This document shows positions 36,452-48,429 of a stretch of 64,000 bases of DNA, one piece after another. The notes beneath the pieces are model-generated. The model had not been told where the DNA came from, ran no database searches, and saw nothing but the letters and a program-made list of their open reading frames with translations. Where the stretch lies: contig NC_091695.1 of assembly GCF_041296265.1 (NCBI RefSeq), positions 13,251,001 through 13,315,000 on the forward strand, read 5' to 3'. The DNA comes from Equus caballus (Eukaryota > Chordata > Mammalia > Perissodactyla > Equidae). Made by a program: the position numbers and the translations under genes. Positions within the stretch are counted from its first letter, which is position 1. Each line of letters starts with the position of its first letter.

Positions 36452-36931
36452 TCATTTCAGTATCACCCAGAAAACCAGTGGCTTTTTAAAGCCATCTACA
36501 ACTTCTCCACCAGAGGATTGAATATTTCCCTGGGTTCCAATGTCTTCAGGTTCTGTGCAACCAGCATTTCTCAGCACTTCCCTGATCAGCTGACCCAAAT
36601 CCAGAGTTCGGCACCTGAGTTCATAATATTTGTCATTTGATGATAAGGCTACACATACACACTGAGTCCATGAATACAGAAAGAGGTGGGGATAGGGCTG
36701 TCTTCTGGAACACAAACTCACTATATATCTGGTAGTTTTCTCATGACTCCACAGAATAATGAGGAGGTGAGGGGGTATATCTTCTCTTTTGAAGACCTCT
36801 GACTTATAAACTTTCCCCAAATCCTGACCCTTAACCCAAACTAATTGTGTGGTGTTTGCCTTCACCTTCCTCACACAATAACTAATTGAAGTAGCCGTGA
36901 CTTCTATGACTTTGTCAGACTTGAGGAACAT
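36452..36931 (-). other. Unrecognised 159-codon open frame
   Basis: An uninterrupted frame lies on the minus strand, opening at an ATG preceded by an in-frame TAA. Its base composition is clearly less AT-rich than the flanks. The product would be soluble, Lys/Arg/Ser-rich, with stretches such as VWVKGQDLGKVY, KREDIPPHLL, SRRQPYPHLF and YYELRCRTLDLGQLIREVL. I see no signal peptide, membrane segment or known motif, and I do not recognise the family. It could be a retropseudogene fragment with a surviving frame, part of an unrecognised repeat, or a genuine small gene. There is no visible promoter or poly-A context. Confidence 0.3.
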
Positions 36932-38102
36932 CTCATGGGATTATTTTCTTAACGGGGATATAATGTTCATGGGTGCAAACATTACTGTTCTGCCACTGAT
37001 GTGTTCTCTTGTGATAACAGGAAGAACAGAAAACAGTAGAGGCTACTACAGCAGTAGCAAATTAAAAAATGCTCAGGCAGATTTAGAATCCAACTGGGAA
37101 AATTGCCTTGACAGTAACTGAAGTTCTTGGTATTTATTCTATAATAAATCCAATTGCCTTCTATGAAAATAAATATTTTAAGGACTAAAACATTGAATTA
37201 ATTATTTTCCACAGAGGAAAGGACTGGGAAATCTATCTTTGGGTGGAGGCATTGTAAAGTTTGATACCCCCACATTCTGCATTGTGTCTTTGCTACCAAT
37301 AGTTTTGTCTTCAATACCATCAGTGACTTGCTTTTTTCTAAGTCCAGTGGATTTAATTCTTTAACTTAATAATGTCTCTGAAGAATTTTACACATCTGTG
37401 AAAACTTCCATATATTTACTTTTTTTATTATTATTTTTTCCTTCTGATTATCTTATGAGGTAATATAGACATTGACTTTCATGGGAGGTACATAACAGAT
37501 ATAGCATTCAGAATATTATAGTCAACTGACTGGGTATAAATCGGGTAGTCATCAAAGGGACACTACAGTTTAGGAGATATAGGGTAAATTCTATATTTTC
37601 ACATGCCACTTACTCAACTATTACCAAAAAACTATATAAAAGAGAGTTTGAAAGGATAATTTTAAATGATATAAGTGATCATTGTTATCTGATAAAGATG
37701 ATATTCACTTTTCTTGATTCAGATTTCCACATATCTTGATTTTATTACATAAGATTGTTGTATACTCTTACTCGTTGTATAATTAAACTTTTTTAAAGAG
37801 TTCAACATCAAAGGTAGAATGAACCTTTATTTACAAAAACTTATTCAATTGTATTCATTGAACATGTTAATAACACAATTTATCATTTTCAGCTATTTGT
37901 TTATATTTTTCTAATAAAAATTTTTAGAGCACAAATCTTTGCAGTTATTGACCAGGTTAATAAAACAGTGTCTGTCACATGGAATAACTTCAATAAATAT
38001 TTATGGATAAATGAAAAAATAGACTTTATTTTATTTTAAAATATAAATTTAAAAATCTTTGTCAGTTTTATAAATGATTACATTTATAATTCATCACTTC
38101 GC
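36932..38102. other. Gene-free AT-rich stretch with an L2/MIR-type tail
   Basis: At about 37930-38030 the + strand reads CAGTGTCTGTCACATGGAAT, then AATAAATATTTATGGATAAATGA, the typical 3' end of an ancient L2 or MIR element in + orientation. Nothing else was recognised. Confidence 0.5.
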
Positions 38103-38118
38103 AGATTGTGAACATTTT

Positions 38119-38368
38119 TTTTTCTTTTTGATGAAGATTAGCCCTGAGCTAACATTTGCCCCCAATCCTCCTCTTTTTGCTGAGGAAGACTGGCCCTGAG
38201 CTAACATCCGTGCCCATCTTACTCTACTTTATATGTGGGACACCTACCGAAGCATGGCTTGCCAAGGGGTGCCACGTCCACACCCAGGATCTGAACCAGC
38301 AAACCCTGGGCCACCAAACTGGAACCTGTGAACTTGAACTTAACTGCTGTGCCACTGGGCAGGCCCCG
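38119..38368 (-). mobile_element. ERE SINE, minus strand
   Basis: Reversed ERE ending in CTGGGCAGGCCCC. The 16-bp target duplication AGATTGTGAACATTTT (38103-38118) recurs as AGATGGTGGACATTTT (38369-38384). Confidence 0.93.
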
Positions 38369-38384
38369 AGATGGTGGACATTTT

Positions 38385-39250
38385 AATGTATGCAATTTAT
38401 GTAAAGATGAACCTCAGGATGCTCATATTTTACACTAATAAGTTTATTCAAATTACTAAGGCAAATGTATATAAAAGTTTTAAATTAAGGATGTAAGATA
38501 TTTAGGTCCTTTATTTCACCATTTTTGTTGTTGAAAGCATGTGTGTTTTTTTATATATAGAAGAATGAAATATATGTTGATTCACTGAATAACTGTAACA
38601 TCTATTGATTTCTCTTGAGATTAAATAAGAAATAACATAATTAGGAAATATGCTGATGCTGAGTCCCATCTTTTCCCCAGTGCAAAAGGTAGTAATTCAC
38701 AATTTTCACAGGGATTCATTACACTAAAGTTAAAAATTGTTGTGGAGGAGTCCTCATATCTTTACCATGTATTCATTAATTTTATCTCAGCATAGTCATT
38801 GCTTATGGTACTTACCCATTCATTAATAATTGCTCTGCATACTCTTTGAATTTAAGCTAAAAAATGCAGCAAAGATATTTGTTAATGAGGTTCATTGAGC
38901 ATTCACTTTGAATGGCTAGTCTGTCTCAACAGGTGGCAGCATTAGAACTGCAAATTTGTGAATTACAAAGGTAAAATAAGGATGCTTTAAAAAATAGTGG
39001 GTAGTCACCTTTAATGAAATGTCTTCTTTTGCAATAATTCCAAACATTTATGATTTAGTTGTTTGAATTTTTGCCCAAAAATTTATCATCGCAAATGGGG
39101 TTTTTTAATCTTCCTTTATGTCAATAAAGGTGCAAGGTAAACCAGACAAATTACATTTGGAGATTCAAACATAATTTCAATTCGTAATTAATATTGAATT
39201 GACATCCTATAATCAAAGCTAATAAACAGATGTTTAGTGATACTCAATTT
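38385..39250. other. Gene-free AT-rich stretch
   Basis: No gene or named repeat recognised. Confidence 0.5.
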
Positions 39251-39266
39251 AAAATTATGGAAAAGA

Positions 39267-39533
39267 GGAGCTGGCCCGGTGGCACAGTGGTTTACTGTGC
39301 ATGTTCCACTTCCGCGCCCCAGGGTTTGCTGGTTCGGATCCCGGGTGTGGACATGGTACTGCTTGGCAAGCCATGCTGTGGTAGGCATCCCACATGCAAA
39401 GTAGAGGAAGATGAGCACTGATATTAGCTCAGGGCCAGTCTTCCTCAGCAAAAAGAGGAGTATTGGTAGAAGATGTTAACTCAGGGCTAATCTTCCTCAA
39501 AATAAATAAATAAATAAAAAATAATAAAACATG
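39267..39533 (+). mobile_element. ERE SINE, plus strand
   Basis: Head GAGCTGGCCCGGTGGCACAG, typical body, AAATAAATAAAT-type tail. The 16-bp target duplication AAAATTATGGAAAAGA (39251-39266) recurs as AAAATTATGTAAAGGA (39534-39549). Confidence 0.93.
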
Positions 39534-39848
39534 AAAATTATGTAAAGGACAATGATGTCCAGTGTTGACAACTGTAGGTAATAATTAATTGTTGGAGGTA
39601 GTAGCAGAGAAAAAACAAAACTAAATTTTAAAATATATAAGGAATAAACTCATATAAATGGGTAAAATGACAAATTATAAGAATTAATAAAAGAGTTTGG
39701 GTTACTGAATATATGATCAATATTTAATCTGAATGTTATTTGCATTACTTCATCGCTGTAGAAAATATTTAGAACGTAATTATTTAAAGGAAATAATGTA
39801 TAATACATAAGGTCCTTAGGAAAATATCCATAATAAATACTGGGTACT

Positions 39849-40030
39849 TTTTTTTTTTGCTGAAGAAGTTTCACCCTGAGCTAACATATGTGCCAATCTT
39901 CTATTTTGTACATGGGTTGCCACCACAGCATGGCTGCTGACAAGTGGTATAGGTCCACGTCCAGGAACTGAACTCAGGCCACCAAAGCAGTGCTTGCTGA
40001 ATTTAATCACTATGCCACAAGGTTGACCCC
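39849..40030 (-). mobile_element. ERE SINE, shortened, minus strand
   Basis: Reversed ERE (T run, CTGAGCTAACATATGTGCCA, CACCACAGCATGGCTGCTGA) ending in CACAAGGTTGACCCC. About 70 nt shorter than full copies. No clear target duplication. Confidence 0.85.
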
Positions 40031-40087
40031 TAGATACTCATAACTTTTATGGAGAAAATGATAAAATGCCATTAAAAATTTTAAATA

Positions 40088-40282
40088 TGAGCCAGCTCCA
40101 TGGCTGAGTGGTTAAGTTTGTGCACTTTACTTTGGTGGCCCAGGGTTTCCCCAGTTCTGATCCCTGGTGTGGGCCTAGCACCACTCATCAGGCCATGCTG
40201 AGGTTGCATCCCACATAGCAGAGCCAGAAGGACATACAACTAGAATACACATCTATATACTGGGGGGCTTCTGAGAGAAGAC
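40088..40282 (+). mobile_element. ERE SINE, plus strand
   Basis: Head GAGCCAGCTCCATGGCTGAG, with the AGAAGGACATACAACTAGAA tail of the ERE1-like subtype. The 14-bp target duplication AAAAATTTTAAATA (40074-40087) recurs as AAAAATTTTGAATA (40283-40296). It forms an inverted pair with the ERE 58 nt to its left. Confidence 0.92.
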
Positions 40283-40296
40283 AAAAATTTTGAATA

Positions 40297-43200
40297 AACA
40301 ATATAAATAAACAACGACACCAGGTTTACCAGGATGACTCAATATTTTAAAGATATAAGTTTTACAAAATTAGTCTGTCTTGGTGACATTCATTCTTATA
40401 CACCCTTTCCCCTTTTTACACTTAGCCTACCATTTCACCCTGCATTTACTTCCATTTACATTTCCATTCTATCCTCCAAGTATCAGGCTACCTGGTATTC
40501 TTAAAGATTACTTTATGTTCAGGCAATATAGCAACAACAATGTTGAACCTGGTATTATCTTAATGTTTTAATTGGTTAAATTACCCCTAATATTCAAAGG
40601 CAATCCAGATTATGAAAACGCACACACACATACATGCACACACACACACACACACATCTGAATTCTATTTACTAATTGCTTCCACTTCTTTTGAGTTCTC
40701 ACATTTAAATATGTGTATGTTTTTCATAATTACTACCAATAATAATGTAGAAGCACATGGTCATCAACAAGTGGAACTTCACACTCTTTAAAATGAAAAC
40801 AATATGTATAACATGCATGTATTTAAATTATGTAAGTCATAATAGTAAACCCCAGTGGAGTTCATTTTTAATAATTCAGTTTTTCCTTGTAGAGCCTCAT
40901 GTAAGAGAGACAAGAACATATGCAACAATTTTCTCTAAAACTTTGAAAAGGCCAAATCTATAAATGCTACAATTTGGAAAGATAGTGCGGCGCCTTGCTT
41001 TCCCCAGACCCCTCTTTAGCTGGTTTAATGAGTAGTAGCATTCCCAGAATCATTGGGGATTCTATCTTCCAAAGTCCCTGAGCCAAATATAAACACAGTC
41101 AGGTAACTAAGAGAAAGGGCCAAGCTTCCTCTCAAAGCCAGGTAGGTGTTATAGTTATATGTTCTAACAAAATAATTATAAATGCCTTCTTGGGTTTTCA
41201 AAAACAGCAACTCTCAACACATGCTGTGAAGGGACAGTGAAGAAAAACCATCTGCCTCAAATCCACTCCAATTATTAAGATAAGTGAAACAGAATTAGAC
41301 CATTACCAATTTAACTGGCTGTCTTGAATTAATTAGTGGGTTTATTCCATATTTCCTCAGGTAGCTCTATCTAAAGCTTTATAAACAATGAAAATATAAT
41401 TATGGAAATTGCAAGAGGGAGTTTATTTGAAAAAATTCTTTAAAATCTAAGATTGATTATTACAAACTGTTGACTTTTGTTAAATCTGAGGAAAAGAGCA
41501 GTGATTTATTTGGCCCCATTACCAGAGCCAACCTTTAAACTCCAAGATTAATTTATGCTACGTGATTGATTTTACAGCAAAAGAAAAATGGCATGGAAGG
41601 CAGTCCAGAGGAAAATTAGTATTTATTACATGAAAATCAAAGAAACAAATATGAGATCAGTGAAATAAGAATAAACTCATCTTCAAAGTAATAGATTGTT
41701 TTGTTTAAAAACAAAGTCCATCAAGGCAAAGCTATGCAAACAAACCTAAATAAGAAAAAAAACAAAGGTGAAAAAAAAATCATCTTAGTCAAAAGCTGTT
41801 TGGCCAGTATGACAACATACAGTTCCGTCTCTATTTTCCTTACTTGTTTTACTTTGAATATACAGCAAACATTTAGAGGATATCTATGGTAGCCAATTTT
41901 CACATATTTTCTTATTCAATTTTCACAACTGCCTCTTTAGGAGGGTTTATAAATGAAACTAATAGTTAAGCTAGGAAAAAACTAAGAGTTAGACATGAAA
42001 TCACAGCTTAATGTGGTAGAAAGTGACCAGCCATTCTTTTCAACCAGTGAAATTCTGTAAAATGGACATAATCAAAGCTATCTTTTAGCATGGTTTCCAG
42101 TTCTTGAATTGTTGTGGTATAATTTACCTCACACTGATAGTAAAGGGTAGATCTCTAAGCCCATGTCTTCCTTGTTCTTTATTCAATATTAAGGAAGTAT
42201 TATTCCCAAAATATGAACTGTGGAACACCATATCCATTAATGTTCACTGAAAATAGATTCATTGTCAAATTAACATGAAAAGTACTGTATATTTATTTCT
42301 GTTATTGGAAACTTCCAAAGCATACTAGTGTATTTTATATTTCTGTGAGCTTTTCTTAAAAATTTTTAGCCAAGCATTTCCCAAATATATTAAGTATCGT
42401 AATCTTACTTTTCAGGTATTCTGGCTTATATGATAAAGTCTAAAATAGGATTAATTTAATGATCTAATTTTTCCTGGGTGAAAAACCAGATCCATGATGC
42501 GTATGTGATCTAATGTGCCCAAAGCATGTGCATTGTCCTTAAAATTACATTTGAGACTTTTTGACTGCAAGGATTAAAACATATTGAAAACATTTTCTGA
42601 TTCAATCTTAATGAAAAAAATCTGATATGGACTAACCCAAGCCATGGCATAATAAATGTGAGGAAACCAGAGGATGAAATGATAACTATCTGTTGGAGTA
42701 GAAAAGAATGACTTCTTGGAACAAGTGAGTTTTAACAAATACATAATGTTGTTTGATGAGTGAAAGAACATGTTTGAATTTTTTTCATTCTCTACATTAG
42801 ACCCTTTTATTTCTCATTTTCTACTTTTATGGATAATCTATAAATTGTATTAAATAATATTATGTATATACGTATATAAACATATATGTATTTCTTCTTT
42901 CTTGTTTTATTAATGTGTCATGTATTATTTGTCTCAGTTAAAAGATGTCATAGAGGATAATTTTGCTATATATCTCAAAAATTTACATATTAAATATTGA
43001 ATTGTTTTGTTGTTCGTTAAGTATTGTACTTCCTTAAAATATAGGTACTTACCTTGTGTTCTGGAATCTGGAATATACTGTTATCCAGGATCCAGCTCCT
43101 GAACGCTCTCTGTTAAACAAACATTTCTCTTAGGAATCTTTAGCGGGATTTTAATTTTTCCAGGGTTCCTTGTTGGTGTGTAATGCCAGTTTATATCCCT

Positions 43201-43409
43201 GGTGAGCCTTTGATCCAATTAAAGTTTTATATCAGGCTAACTTTTCAAACTTGCAAGAAGTGACTTTACTGTGGATTGTTATAATTAAACAAAACTGTGC
43301 ACTTTTCCATAGATGCTAGTAGATTGAATTCATATATTTCAGATAAACTCTTTGGTTGTTTTCTTTTTCCTCTCATTCCCTGCAGATCCCTCAAAGGGGA
43401 GGCAGATAA
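40297..43409. other. Gene-free AT-rich stretch, 5' flank of an OR pseudogene
   Basis: Holds a (CA)n run (40621-40656), listed separately. No gene or named repeat recognised otherwise. Confidence 0.5.
40621..40656. repeat. (CA)n microsatellite
   Basis: CA units interrupted by TACATG near 40631-40636. Likely polymorphic. Confidence 0.93.
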
Positions 43410-44341
43410 ATGGCTAACAGAAATGTCCGTGTGATAACTGAATTCATCCTCCTGGGGCTGGCTGACAACCCTGAACTAAATACTGTCGTCTTTGTGCTGG
43501 TTCTCTTGATCCGTCTCATCACTATGGTGGGCAACATCACAATAATCTTGGCCAGCAACCAGCTCTACTCTCCCAAATACTTTTTCCTTAGCCAGTTGGG
43601 TTTCTTGGATTTCTGCTATTCCTTAGTCTTCATTCCTTAAATGTTGGTGACCTACATATCAGGACTGAAAGTCATCTCCTATCACGGTTGCCTCCAGCAG
43701 TATTCCTTTGCCAGCATGCTCCTGACCATCAAATGCTTCCTCCTGGCTGCAATGGCCTATGATTAGTATGTTGCCATTTGCCATCCACTTCACTACAAAG
43801 GCCTCATGACCCCCAGGTTCTGCACCCAGCTGGTGACAGCTTGCTATCTACTAGGTTGTGCCAACTCATTCACCCACCCGAGCAGCTTGCTCTGTCTGTC
43901 TTTCTGTGTGCCCAATGTCATTAACCATTAGTTTTGTGATATCCCTTTATTCTTTCAACTTTCCTGTTCTGACACCCAGTAGAGTGAGGTTTTATTTACT
44001 GCCCTCTCTGGAACCACATCAGTGACTACCTTTCTGATAGTGGTTTGTTCCTATCTAGGAATTCTTCTCACTATCCTGAAGATGAAATCTACCGGGAGCA
44101 GATAAAAAGCCATCTGCACATGTATCTCCCACCTAATGGTAGTGACTCTTGTCTATGGAACAGTGTGATATTTACTTACCTGGGAACTAGCTCCAGCTGT
44201 CCACAGGATACAGCCAAAATCCTGTCCGTGCTGTATACCCTTTTGCTGCCAATACTAAATCTTCTGATAAACAGTGTGAGAAACACAGAAGCCAAAGAAG
44301 CAATTAAAAGAATTATTAAGAGAAAAATATTTCCTCAGTGA
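43410..44341 (+). pseudogene. Class II olfactory receptor pseudogene
   Basis: Starts ATG with [19 protein letters not shown] and keeps OR landmarks along its whole length: GN in TM1, YFFLSQLGFLDFCYS, MAYD-stop-YVAICHPLHY, FCDIP, SYLGILLTILKMKS, SHLMVVTL, VRNTEAKEAIKRI. It is disrupted by in-frame stops at about 43638 (after FIP), 43764 (exactly at the DRY arginine), 43930, 43980 and 44096, and a frame change near 44166. The end frame (to 44341) still reads as OR. The broad type is OR5/OR8/OR9-like; I could not assign a subfamily. All expected parts are present and the damage is point-like, so it died well after duplication. Confidence 0.92.
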
Positions 44342-44605
44342 CCATGAATTTTCAAGTATAAATATTTAAGGAATATTTATTGATGCTACAGACAGGTACA
44401 TTGTTAAATACCTTTGGAACTTGTTGGAGAAAAGAAGGATGGTGTTTTAAAAGCAGCTTATGTGCAAATATATATTCATTATTGACTTCTGGATAATTAT
44501 ATAATAATATGTGTGTGCATATACATATATATATATATATGCAATACATTCTGTCAGAGAGGAGAACATTTTGCTCTACTCTCTTAAGATTACTAATTGC
44601 GGTCC

Positions 44606-45011
44606 TGTGAATGAAACTGACAAAAGACAGATTAACATGAGAAAAGACAAAGTCTATTCATGTGTATGTAAGAGTGCACCAAAAAAGTGCTTTACTCAAT
44701 AATTAGTGATGGGGTTTATACACCTAATTTAAAAAGGAAAAGAGAGAGGGAATAATGGGTTCCATTGCAAAAACAAGTGGACTTTTAACGGAACAAATGG
44801 GAGATAAGAAATTTTGTGATACTGTTTACGCAGGTGCAAGTGGTCCTCTCTGTTTTCTTCCTGGCAGGGAAAATTCCCCAGGGAGAGAGGATTTATGGCA
44901 GTCTCACTTGCAGAAGTTTCTGCCTTTAGTTAGATAAAGGAATTTCTGAAAAAGCTTCTTTCTGCATCTATTGAATCCCAACTCTTTTCCGTTCAAAATA
45001 ATTATACGCCA
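44606..45011 (-). mobile_element. Probable solo LTR, minus strand (ERV fossil)
   Basis: Read on the minus strand this is an LTR of about 400 nt beginning TGGCGTATAATTATTTTGAA, with CCTGCCAGGAAGAAAACAG in the middle, a GTGTATAAACC TATA-like box and an end resembling CTTTTGTCAGTTTCATTCACA. It resembles an LTR family I remember from carnivores and horses but cannot name. Edges are approximate and no clear target duplication was found. Confidence 0.55.
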
Positions 45012-47093
45012 CTGCGTAATTTGAATCCTTTCAATTCTAAAATTATTATTTTGAATTTCTACTAAATTCCTATATAATAAATTTACACTATCTTCTAAGG
45101 TTTGGTTAGTTATAAAAGAGGATCTTCAGTTTTTATAAAGGGTATAGTAGAACCAGTAGGTGACAATCACACAAACATACAAATAGAAATACATGCACAT
45201 ATCTTGAGAATCGATTCCAGAGAATAAACTTATTCTTCCTTCTCCTTTACAATGCTGGAAGAGCTGACCCATTTTACAGATGAAGAAACAAAGGATCAAT
45301 GTAGTTAAAAGCTTACCCAAAAGAAGACAACATCAATATTTGAGAAATAGAATTCAAACACACATATATTCATATACTTACTCACAGGCCTCATCCCATT
45401 TTACATAAACAATAGAATTTCCTGTATGTGTTTTGTATGCCATTTTTTATCAGAACTATTAAAATCTGAATATTTAACTTTACAAAATAATTCCACGGGC
45501 ACAGAAGGGGTTCTTTTTATGGGAACTCCATTTCTGCCAGTTGTTTAACAGAAATACCAAAATGGCAATGCAAAGATCCTCTACTGTATCAGTACTTTGG
45601 AATTTGCTGAAAATTAGCCTTTAGAAAACTTCCATAAAACAGTAGTACCATTTAAAAGTGCTAATTTTGTTAAAGAAAATGACGATAGAACCCCATTTTC
45701 CTTATGTTCATCATTCCATATAGTGTTTATTGCTCCACTCACTCAGACATGCATCCAAAAACCTAGTCCAGTACCGTTGTTATCACAATTGTTAAGAAAG
45801 CAAACATAGCCTTCACTTAATGACACCTTTGCAATATGTAGGGAACAATGGTTTTCAGTTTGGGAAGAGTGTTTATATCTATCAAATGGAAAAATATTTA
45901 GCTCATAGCAATAAATCTCTGTTAAAATCTATAAATCTATGGAATCATTATTATTACTTAACAATTGAATATATGTAAATTTGTAACAAAGTGAGTTAAA
46001 GCAAGTTTTACTTCATTGTCTCTATACGGTCCATATTTTCTTCCAGAATAATCCCATTGTCAAATATTTTAACTGCATATAACCATAACAGCCATGCCTT
46101 TTCCAAAAAAATAATTAAGCACTGTAACTGTTATAACTAAGTTTTAAAAGCAAAACTAGTATTATGACTTAATAAAGGAATCCTTAGGACATGGCAAGCA
46201 GCTGTCTGAATGTTATCACACAATCACAGACTAAAATTTAAATCTACATTGGGGCCACGAAAGCATCCATCTCCTGGTGTTAATACTTCAGGTTTTAATG
46301 TCATATAAAATAATATATGATATAATGATAATTTCATTTTTCTAATTGTTTCCATCTCAATATTTTTTAATAATGAAATTCTTTGACAAAACACATGGAA
46401 ATATTTTTATTTTGATACTTTGCTAATTTACTTTCCAAAAGACTTATATAAAACCTAATTCTTTCATCAATGCAATTATATTTATTTAAAAGTTTAGTTA
46501 TTTTACCTAATAGACATAAATAAATAATGAATGGACCTCATAATAAAATCTCAAGAATGCAAGAAAAAGTCAAAACCAATACTGTGAAAATTAATGAAGA
46601 TACAATGAGCAATCATGTTCGTCCTTCCTCAAATTATCACTTGATTTCATGAGAAAATATTTGAGAACATAGAGTTTTTCTATTCTTTTTACTCGAAAGT
46701 AGACTTGAGGACATAGTCATTGGACCAAAATCAAGAAAAGGAAGGCATATTGAATCAAATATAATGGGTAAAATCCAAGGAAATGGGCATTTTGAAATAT
46801 TATAGAATGACAGACGTATTGTTTTAGTAATTCCATTAAAACTATGAGGAACCCAGAAGTCTTTAAATATTTCTTACTAAAGCTGTAAATTTGTAGAGCA
46901 AATTTTCCCAGTAGATTTAGGTAGAAATATAAAAGGACAGCAACAATTAACTTGTCAGACCTAGCAAGATGGTTTATACACAAAGATAATTTCTCCAACA
47001 ATCACTAAGGGACCCTAGTCAAGAAAAGATTTCCCTGAAGTTTGCTGCATCTACGTCTTCACTTTTTGGTGATCTTGTTTGTGAGAAAATTTT
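45012..47093. other. Gene-free AT-rich stretch with a MIR scrap
   Basis: At about 45245-45360 the + strand shows reversed MIR (CCATTTTACAGATGAAGAAA and a following GCTTACCCAA...). No gene recognised. Confidence 0.55.
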
Positions 47094-47104
47094 TATGCTT
47101 TTTA

Positions 47105-47356
47105 TTTTTTTATTTTTTTTCTTTTGAGGAAGATTAGCCCTGAGCTAACTACCGTCAATCTCCTCGTTTTGCTGAGGAAGACTGGCCCTGAGCTAACATC
47201 CATGCCCATCTTCCTCTACTTTATACATGGGATGCCTACCACAGCATGGCTTCTGCCAAGAGGTGTCATGTCTGCACCTGGGATCGCAACTGGCGAACCC
47301 CGGGCCACCGAGAAGTGAATGTGTGAACTTAACTGCTGAGCCACCAGGCTGACCTC
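47105..47356 (-). mobile_element. ERE SINE, minus strand
   Basis: Reversed ERE ending in GAGCCACCAGGCTGACCTC. A short target duplication TATGCTTT lies at 47094-47101 and 47357-47364. Confidence 0.9.
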
Positions 47357-47364
47357 TATGCTTT

Positions 47365-48429
47365 ATAAAGTTAAACCAGTAATTTAATCTGATTTAATGG
47401 CACATGAGTATATGTAGTCTTTTTGTTTAGATCTATAACCAACCTGAAGATATACGTTTGATTTTGTTGCTGTTACAAGCCTCTGTTAGTAGTGCAATGC
47501 TAATAATAATATATTATCAATTTATATCTATGTATCTATATATAAATCTGTCTCTCTTGCTCTATAAATATATATACATATATATATATGTCTGCAGTTT
47601 GCATGATAAGATGAAGATATTAAGGTGTTGGGTTCTACTTTAATCTACAGAGGGCAGACAATCCTGAATTAATATATGCAGTTATGGATATTACATATTT
47701 AAATGTTCCAATTTGTTTAAGTCATTTTGTATGGGAAAGCAACAAGGATGACAAAAATATGTCATATGGAGAAATGTAGAATTGAAAGGGTCAGGGAACA
47801 GATTATAATTGTCTCTTATTACTGAAGAAATGTCATGGGAAGAAGGGATTAGATTTGTTTTGTAGGGTTGAAGGAATACACTGATAAGAATTTTAGAAAT
47901 TGAAATAAATGCATATGAAAATCAAAAAATTTATCTTTAATGATATCTTGACTACTTGAAGCTGTAGAAACATATTTCGACTCAATGTAATGAGGTTTTG
48001 CAATATATAATATCCCAAGATGGTGTGAGATTCACAGAAGATAAAGATCGCTTGCAAGATTGAAGCCAAAGATGGACAACAATTTGGGAGTAGTAGGGAG
48101 CAGCCTGAGTATCAGATGGGTGGTTATGTGTGTTGGCCTCCCAGTGTCATTCCAACAATTAGGCAGTCTGCTGATGGCTATGAAATAGATTATAACTTAC
48201 GAATTTCGAAGAGCTCACAATGGCCTATTGTTTGGCACTATGTTCTTTTGTCATATAAATCATAGAAATTTATAATTGAACGGGACCTTATAATCTGTTA
48301 TTCTGATGAGAAAACCAAGTACTGAATAGAGGAAAAAATATATATATATTTTATATATATATATATAAAAAATGGGTTATATTTTATATACATATACACA
48401 CACACACACATATATATACACAGTAGGCC
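47365..48429. other. Gene-free stretch with (TA)n/(CA)n tracts
   Basis: TA-rich tracts near 47570-47590 and 48338-48372 and a CA/TA tract at 48395-48422. At about 48250-48320 the minus strand resembles the CTCATC/AAGGTCCC...TTCTATGATTT end of an ancient tRNA-SINE. No gene seen. Confidence 0.5.

Noticed and set aside
40621-40656. CRISPR-like or regulatory repeat array
   Set aside because: Simple (CA)n microsatellite. No direct-repeat/spacer structure occurs anywhere in the window, and this is mammalian DNA.
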